A DNA stretch of 24,672 nt, from positions 1 to 24,672 of the forward strand of contig DEUM01000009.1 in NCBI GenBank assembly GCA_002362575.1, in the 5' to 3' direction. Numbering within the stretch: position 1 is the stretch's first letter; the number at the start of each line of letters is the position of its first letter. The translations under genes and the position numbers were made by a program. The notes beneath the pieces were generated by a model. The model made no database searches. It was given only the letters and a program-made list of their open reading frames with translations, and was not told the origin of the DNA. The stretch comes from Lachnoclostridium sp. UBA3262. Lineage in GTDB: Bacteria; Bacillota; Clostridia; Lachnospirales; Lachnospiraceae. This document shows positions 22,490-24,672 of this stretch, piece by piece.

Positions 22490-23798
22490 ATAAATCCTTG
22501 TATTTTGACTTTATTAAATCAATACGTTTTTGCTGTTGTCTAGTAAGACCAAAGCCCATAAAGCGGCAGATGTGGTCATTTTTTAAAATGCAGTAACACA
22601 TTCTTTTCCAGCTTGGGATATCCTTTGTGGATTTAATATCGTCTGTGTCATCCGGTATCTTATCAATAAAGATAACCCGTGATTTTTTGTTTACCGTGTA
22701 ATTGGATACGCCGTTTCTCTTGATTTTATAGCCGTGTTCTTCCAGTTCGGTAATCGTTTCTTCATCCAGTCCTCCTCCGGTTGTGTGCCAGAAGTGGATG
22801 GAGGAATTGAATTTTTTAACATAATTATTCCGTATCCGTACAGGCAGGGTGTCAAGAAGAAACTGGGTATACGATTTCCATGTATGTCCCTCCGGAAGCT
22901 TGACATTCCGGTAACCCATGGCTTTGGAACGACCGTAAATGGAGGCAAAGTTCGCGCCCTGTACCCGTCCAACCATTTTTGCCCACATTTCGGGATCAAT
23001 TACCCGGTAAAGGTTCAGGCTGTCCTTAGAGTAATCATTGAAGGGGGAGGCAACCCGCATCTGTGAGACTTGCAGTCCCGCCATATAATACATGTCGTAT
23101 AAATGGTTATAATCGTAATTAAATATGTAATTGGCATGCCACACGTCGTTTAATGACCAGTCATACATCGGTGAGGCACACCAGACGTCTTTGAATTGTT
23201 TGCTTATCCAGCACTCGTTCTTGTATCCATTTTGCTTGTGAAGAAACCCGCTGTAACGCTGCATGGATTCCTGTGCACGTATTCCTAAAAGACATACGGT
23301 CTGTTTACCGCTGTGGGACATTTTGTACCAGCGGCTGAACTGCTTAGCCAGATCTTCCTGATGCATACGGTATTTGTAAGTAAGCATAGGGTTGTTGTCA
23401 AGATTTAAGACATAATCGTGCTTCGGCATGGGGCGTACCCACGAATCTTTTTTTGTGTCATCCCATGGATACCAGAACATTTCATAGCTGCTGAGAGCCG
23501 TTCTGGTTGCCATAGGGAGACATACCCAGTAGGGCTCAACTTCCTGTTCCAGCCGTTGAAAGGTTCTTTCAATATATTCTGTCGTTACACTGTACTGCGC
23601 CTCAAAGTCCTGGTGAAACAAACCGATTTTCTTTTCCGGATAGTATTTCCTTTTAAAATCCAGTACCAGATTTAGGAGCAGACCGCTATCTTTTCCACCG
23701 GAAAATGATACATAAATGTTATCAAATTCCTCAAAAATCAATTTCAATCTGTCCTGTAAAGCGTCAAATACATTTTGCTCTACATATTTTCTTATCAT
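22488..23798 (-). CDS. IbrA-like PP-loop protein (PAPS-reductase family, DUF3440)
   Basis: Relative of E. coli IbrA. The N-terminal adenine-nucleotide alpha-hydrolase domain has the PP-loop SFSGGKDSGLLLNL (SGGKDS at 33-38), LFHQDFEAQYSVTTEYIERT, and LLGIRAQESMQRYSG, the second nucleotide-site motif. The C-terminal DUF3440 region includes MYDWSLNDVWHANY and, near the end, KRMCYCILKNDHICRFMGFG. 436 aa, in the IbrA size range. PP-loop chemistry activates a substrate by adenylation or uses an adenylylated sulphate, but the real substrate of IbrA is unknown; it is much longer than CysH and no sulphate-assimilation genes are near. ATG at 23798 has GGAGG at good spacing. It has its own promoter (23849-23877) and is followed by the IbrB-like gene. 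Confidence 0.9.
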   Translation of the reverse strand: MIRKYVEQNVFDALQDRLKLIFEEFDNIYVSFSGGKDSGLLLNLVLDFKRKYYPEKKIGLFHQDFEAQYSVTTEYIERTFQRLEQEVEPYWVCLPMATRTALSSYEMFWYPWDDTKKDSWVRPMPKHDYVLNLDNNPMLTYKYRMHQEDLAKQFSRWYKMSHSGKQTVCLLGIRAQESMQRYSGFLHKQNGYKNECWISKQFKDVWCASPMYDWSLNDVWHANYIFNYDYNHLYDMYYMAGLQVSQMRVASPFNDYSKDSLNLYRVIDPEMWAKMVGRVQGANFASIYGRSKAMGYRNVKLPEGHTWKSYTQFLLDTLPVRIRNNYVKKFNSSIHFWHTTGGGLDEETITELEEHGYKIKRNGVSNYTVNKKSRVIFIDKIPDDTDDIKSTKDIPSWKRMCYCILKNDHICRFMGFGLTRQQQKRIDLIKSKYKDL

Positions 23799-23815
23799 GT
23801 GTATCCTCCAACTGT

Positions 23816-23864
23816 CATTTTATCCCATTTATGATTGTCACACTGGATAATATATCATAAAATG
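23816..23864 (-). promoter_or_regulatory. operator-like inverted repeats around ibrA start site
   Basis: ATCATAAAATG (23854-23864) faces CATTTATGAT (23826-23835), identical to its reverse complement except for one missing T; the pair is centred near 23845, close to the predicted start site. A further perfect 8-bp match, CATTTTAT at 23816-23823, is inverted relative to 23857-23864. The layout suits repressor binding. Confidence 0.5.
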
Positions 23865-23877
23865 GAAAATTTTTCAA
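23849..23877 (-). promoter_or_regulatory. SigA-type promoter for ibrA-ibrB
   Basis: Minus strand TTGAAA (23877-23872), 17-nt spacer, TATATT (23854-23849), with an extended TG upstream of the -10. The -35 overlaps the stop of the DUF3892 gene. Predicted start about 23842. Confidence 0.72.
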
Positions 23878-24164
23878 TTTTTTACAGTTGGAAGTGAGGA
23901 GAGATTGTTTGACTCTGTTTCATCTGGGATGGATTTAAGATACTCCGTATCCCTTCTGTGGGAGATTCCCACGCCCCGGATTTTTCTGGAACGGGCTAAG
24001 CTTACTCCTTCTGCTCTGGAGACAATGCGGTCGTCTGAGAGCTGGTAACCGGAAATTCTGCCGTGTTCTTTTACTAGTCCGGTAATTGAGACAGCATCGG
24101 AATCCGGCGTCGGAATGTCATCCAGCGCGAGTCTGGGAAGTTCGGTTCGTAAATTATCGTTCAT
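23874..24164 (-). CDS. DUF3892 domain protein
   Basis: Small soluble protein of unknown function. The region VSITGLVKEHGRISGYQLSD, then RIVSRAEGVSLARS and IRGVGISHRRDTEYLKSIPD follows the DUF3892 pattern, a family frequent on phages and integrative elements. 96 aa. ATG at 24164 has GGAGGAC upstream. The stop lies 75 nt before ibrA and overlaps its -35 box, with no terminator seen, so it may also be read into ibrA. Its own promoter is not evident in 24165-24290. The link with ibrAB is by position only. Confidence 0.8.
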   Translation of the reverse strand: MNDNLRTELPRLALDDIPTPDSDAVSITGLVKEHGRISGYQLSDDRIVSRAEGVSLARSRKIRGVGISHRRDTEYLKSIPDETESNNLSSLPTVKN

Positions 24165-24192
24165 GTTCGTCCTCCATATAAAATATTTTAGA

Positions 24193-24222
24193 AGCCCGGA
24201 TGTAGCGGGCTAATACTAGTAT
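24193..24222 (-). other. short hairpin and palindrome upstream of DUF3892 gene
   Basis: AGCCCG (24193-24198) and CGGGCT (24206-24211) form a 6-bp stem with a 7-nt loop; on the minus strand it is followed by TTCTAAAATATTTTA. Directly beside it is the perfect 10-bp palindrome ATACTAGTAT (24213-24222). Could be a terminator of something upstream, or regulatory sites for the DUF3892 gene. Confidence 0.45.
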
Positions 24223-24304
24223 GTGCAGAGTTTATAGTTGTATTCTGGAGAGTTTTGTGTTAGTCTAACGGTGTTAAGTCGAACGGCGGGGTGATTGCTC
24301 AATC

Positions 24305-24414
24305 TTTTGCGGTTATGCGGCGGATATCCTACCGTTTCTTGCCGGGATATCACTCCCAGCGAAAAATGAATTGTTTCCTTCGTTTGCAAAAACATTCCGC
24401 CGCCCTTCGCAAAA
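24305..24414. other. stem-loop domain in the gene-poor end
   Basis: TTTTGCG (24305-24311) pairs with CGCAAAA (24408-24414) and GCGGCGGA (24317-24324) with TCCGCCGC (24396-24403), separated by small internal loops of 5 and 4 nt. Inside, GATATCC and GGATATC can form another stem. No convincing coding frame overlaps. It may be a structured RNA or part of a repeat element. Confidence 0.5.
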
Positions 24415-24441
24415 CTCGTTGTCTGCATTGTCGGTTTTTCC

Positions 24442-24672
24442 TGCCTTTTGGCAGCGTTGCCGCCCGCCGGTCCTTATGCACCACTTCAGTTACCGATTAC
24501 TGCGGGCAGCACGTAAAGTGCACATTCATGAAAGAAGGATGAAAAAACAAATACATTTATTTTTGACATCCTTCTTTCGTGAATGGCTGCCCGCAGTGTA
24601 ATGTGACTGACTCTGGTGGTGCATTTGTACCGTTGCGTGGCGGCTTTAGTGAGAACGCACTGCCAAAAGGCA
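24442..24672. repeat. 231-nt near-palindromic repeat element, may extend past window
   Basis: The two halves are diverged inverted copies. Paired blocks, outside to inside: 24442-24454 with 24660-24672 (13 bp, TGCCTTTTGGCAG), 24476-24484 with 24616-24624 (9 bp), 24500-24510 with 24586-24596 (11 bp, CTGCGGGCAGC), 24524-24541 with 24567-24584 (18 bp, one G-U), and an A/T-rich apex around 24553. The left arm has a 13-nt insertion at 24511-24523 able to form its own small hairpin. The remaining 24223-24304 shows no gene. Reading frames through it are by-products of the repeat. Candidates are a MITE, a REP/BIME-like element or a structured RNA. Confidence 0.8.

Noticed and set aside
21951..23798. 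Dnd phosphorothioation or CysH sulphate assimilation
   Set aside because: The PP-loop protein could recall DndC or CysH, but DndB/D/E, sulphate permease and sulphite reductase genes are absent and the DUF3440/IbrB pairing fits ibrAB better.
24291..24601. Two short plus-strand frames (to 24542 and 24601)
   Set aside because: They run through the stem-loops and palindrome, have no good ribosome site and no family resemblance; produced by the repeat sequence.
24193..24672. Retron or diversity-generating retroelement RNA
   Set aside because: Long stems resemble msd-like structures, but no reverse transcriptase is in the window.
1..24672. CRISPR array, tRNA, rRNA or riboswitch
   Set aside because: Read for regular direct repeats with spacers, cloverleaf ends and known riboswitch cores; none was recognised.

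Overview
The window reads as a chromosomal segment of a spore-forming, anaerobic Firmicute, most likely a Lachnospiraceae member (inferred from spoIIIA genes, the Clostridia-type nadK-argR order, Lys-rich FnIII/DUF6273 secreted proteins, LytTR-DUF3021 pair and strong AGGAGG ribosome sites with frequent GTG/TTG starts). No rRNA, tRNA or CRISPR array was seen.

Region 1 (1-9.4 kb) is a tightly packed, all-plus-strand core block. It opens with the end of the spoIIIA sporulation operon (spoIIIAG, spoIIIAH). A strong extended -10 promoter inside the end of spoIIIAH then starts a housekeeping operon: asp23-like, nusB, xseA, xseB, ispA, dxs, tlyA, nadK, argR, followed by a yebC-family gene. Many genes overlap by 4-23 nt, which implies translational coupling. 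It joins transcription antitermination (NusB), exonuclease VII, the isoprenoid supply (Dxs, IspA), an rRNA methylase, NADP synthesis and arginine control. recN, which usually follows argR in this neighbourhood, is absent here.

Region 2 (9.4-19.3 kb) mixes metabolic and accessory genes, mostly with their own promoters and terminators: an Rpn/PD-(D/E)XK protein, a GH43 beta-xylosidase-like enzyme ending in a clear terminator, an SGNH/GDSL hydrolase, a HAD phosphatase, an acyl-CoA synthetase-like enzyme, gpmI (glycolysis), a secreted DUF6273-FnIII protein with a strikingly lysine-rich tail, and a LytTR regulator with its DUF3021 membrane partner.

Region 3 (19.3-24.7 kb) is accessory DNA: an AAA-ATPase-like/PD-(D/E)XK protein, an EamA-type transporter, and then on the minus strand a DUF3892 protein, an IbrA-like PP-loop (PAPS-reductase-family, DUF3440) protein and an IbrB-like ParB-fold protein. 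The ibrA promoter is very good and is flanked by an operator-like inverted repeat. Upstream of this module is about 500 nt with no convincing gene but heavy secondary structure, including a 231-nt near-perfect palindrome that runs to the very end of the window. The ibrAB-DUF3892 module plus this structured DNA is the best candidate here for something under-described. All functional calls are from reading motifs by eye; no database search was run.
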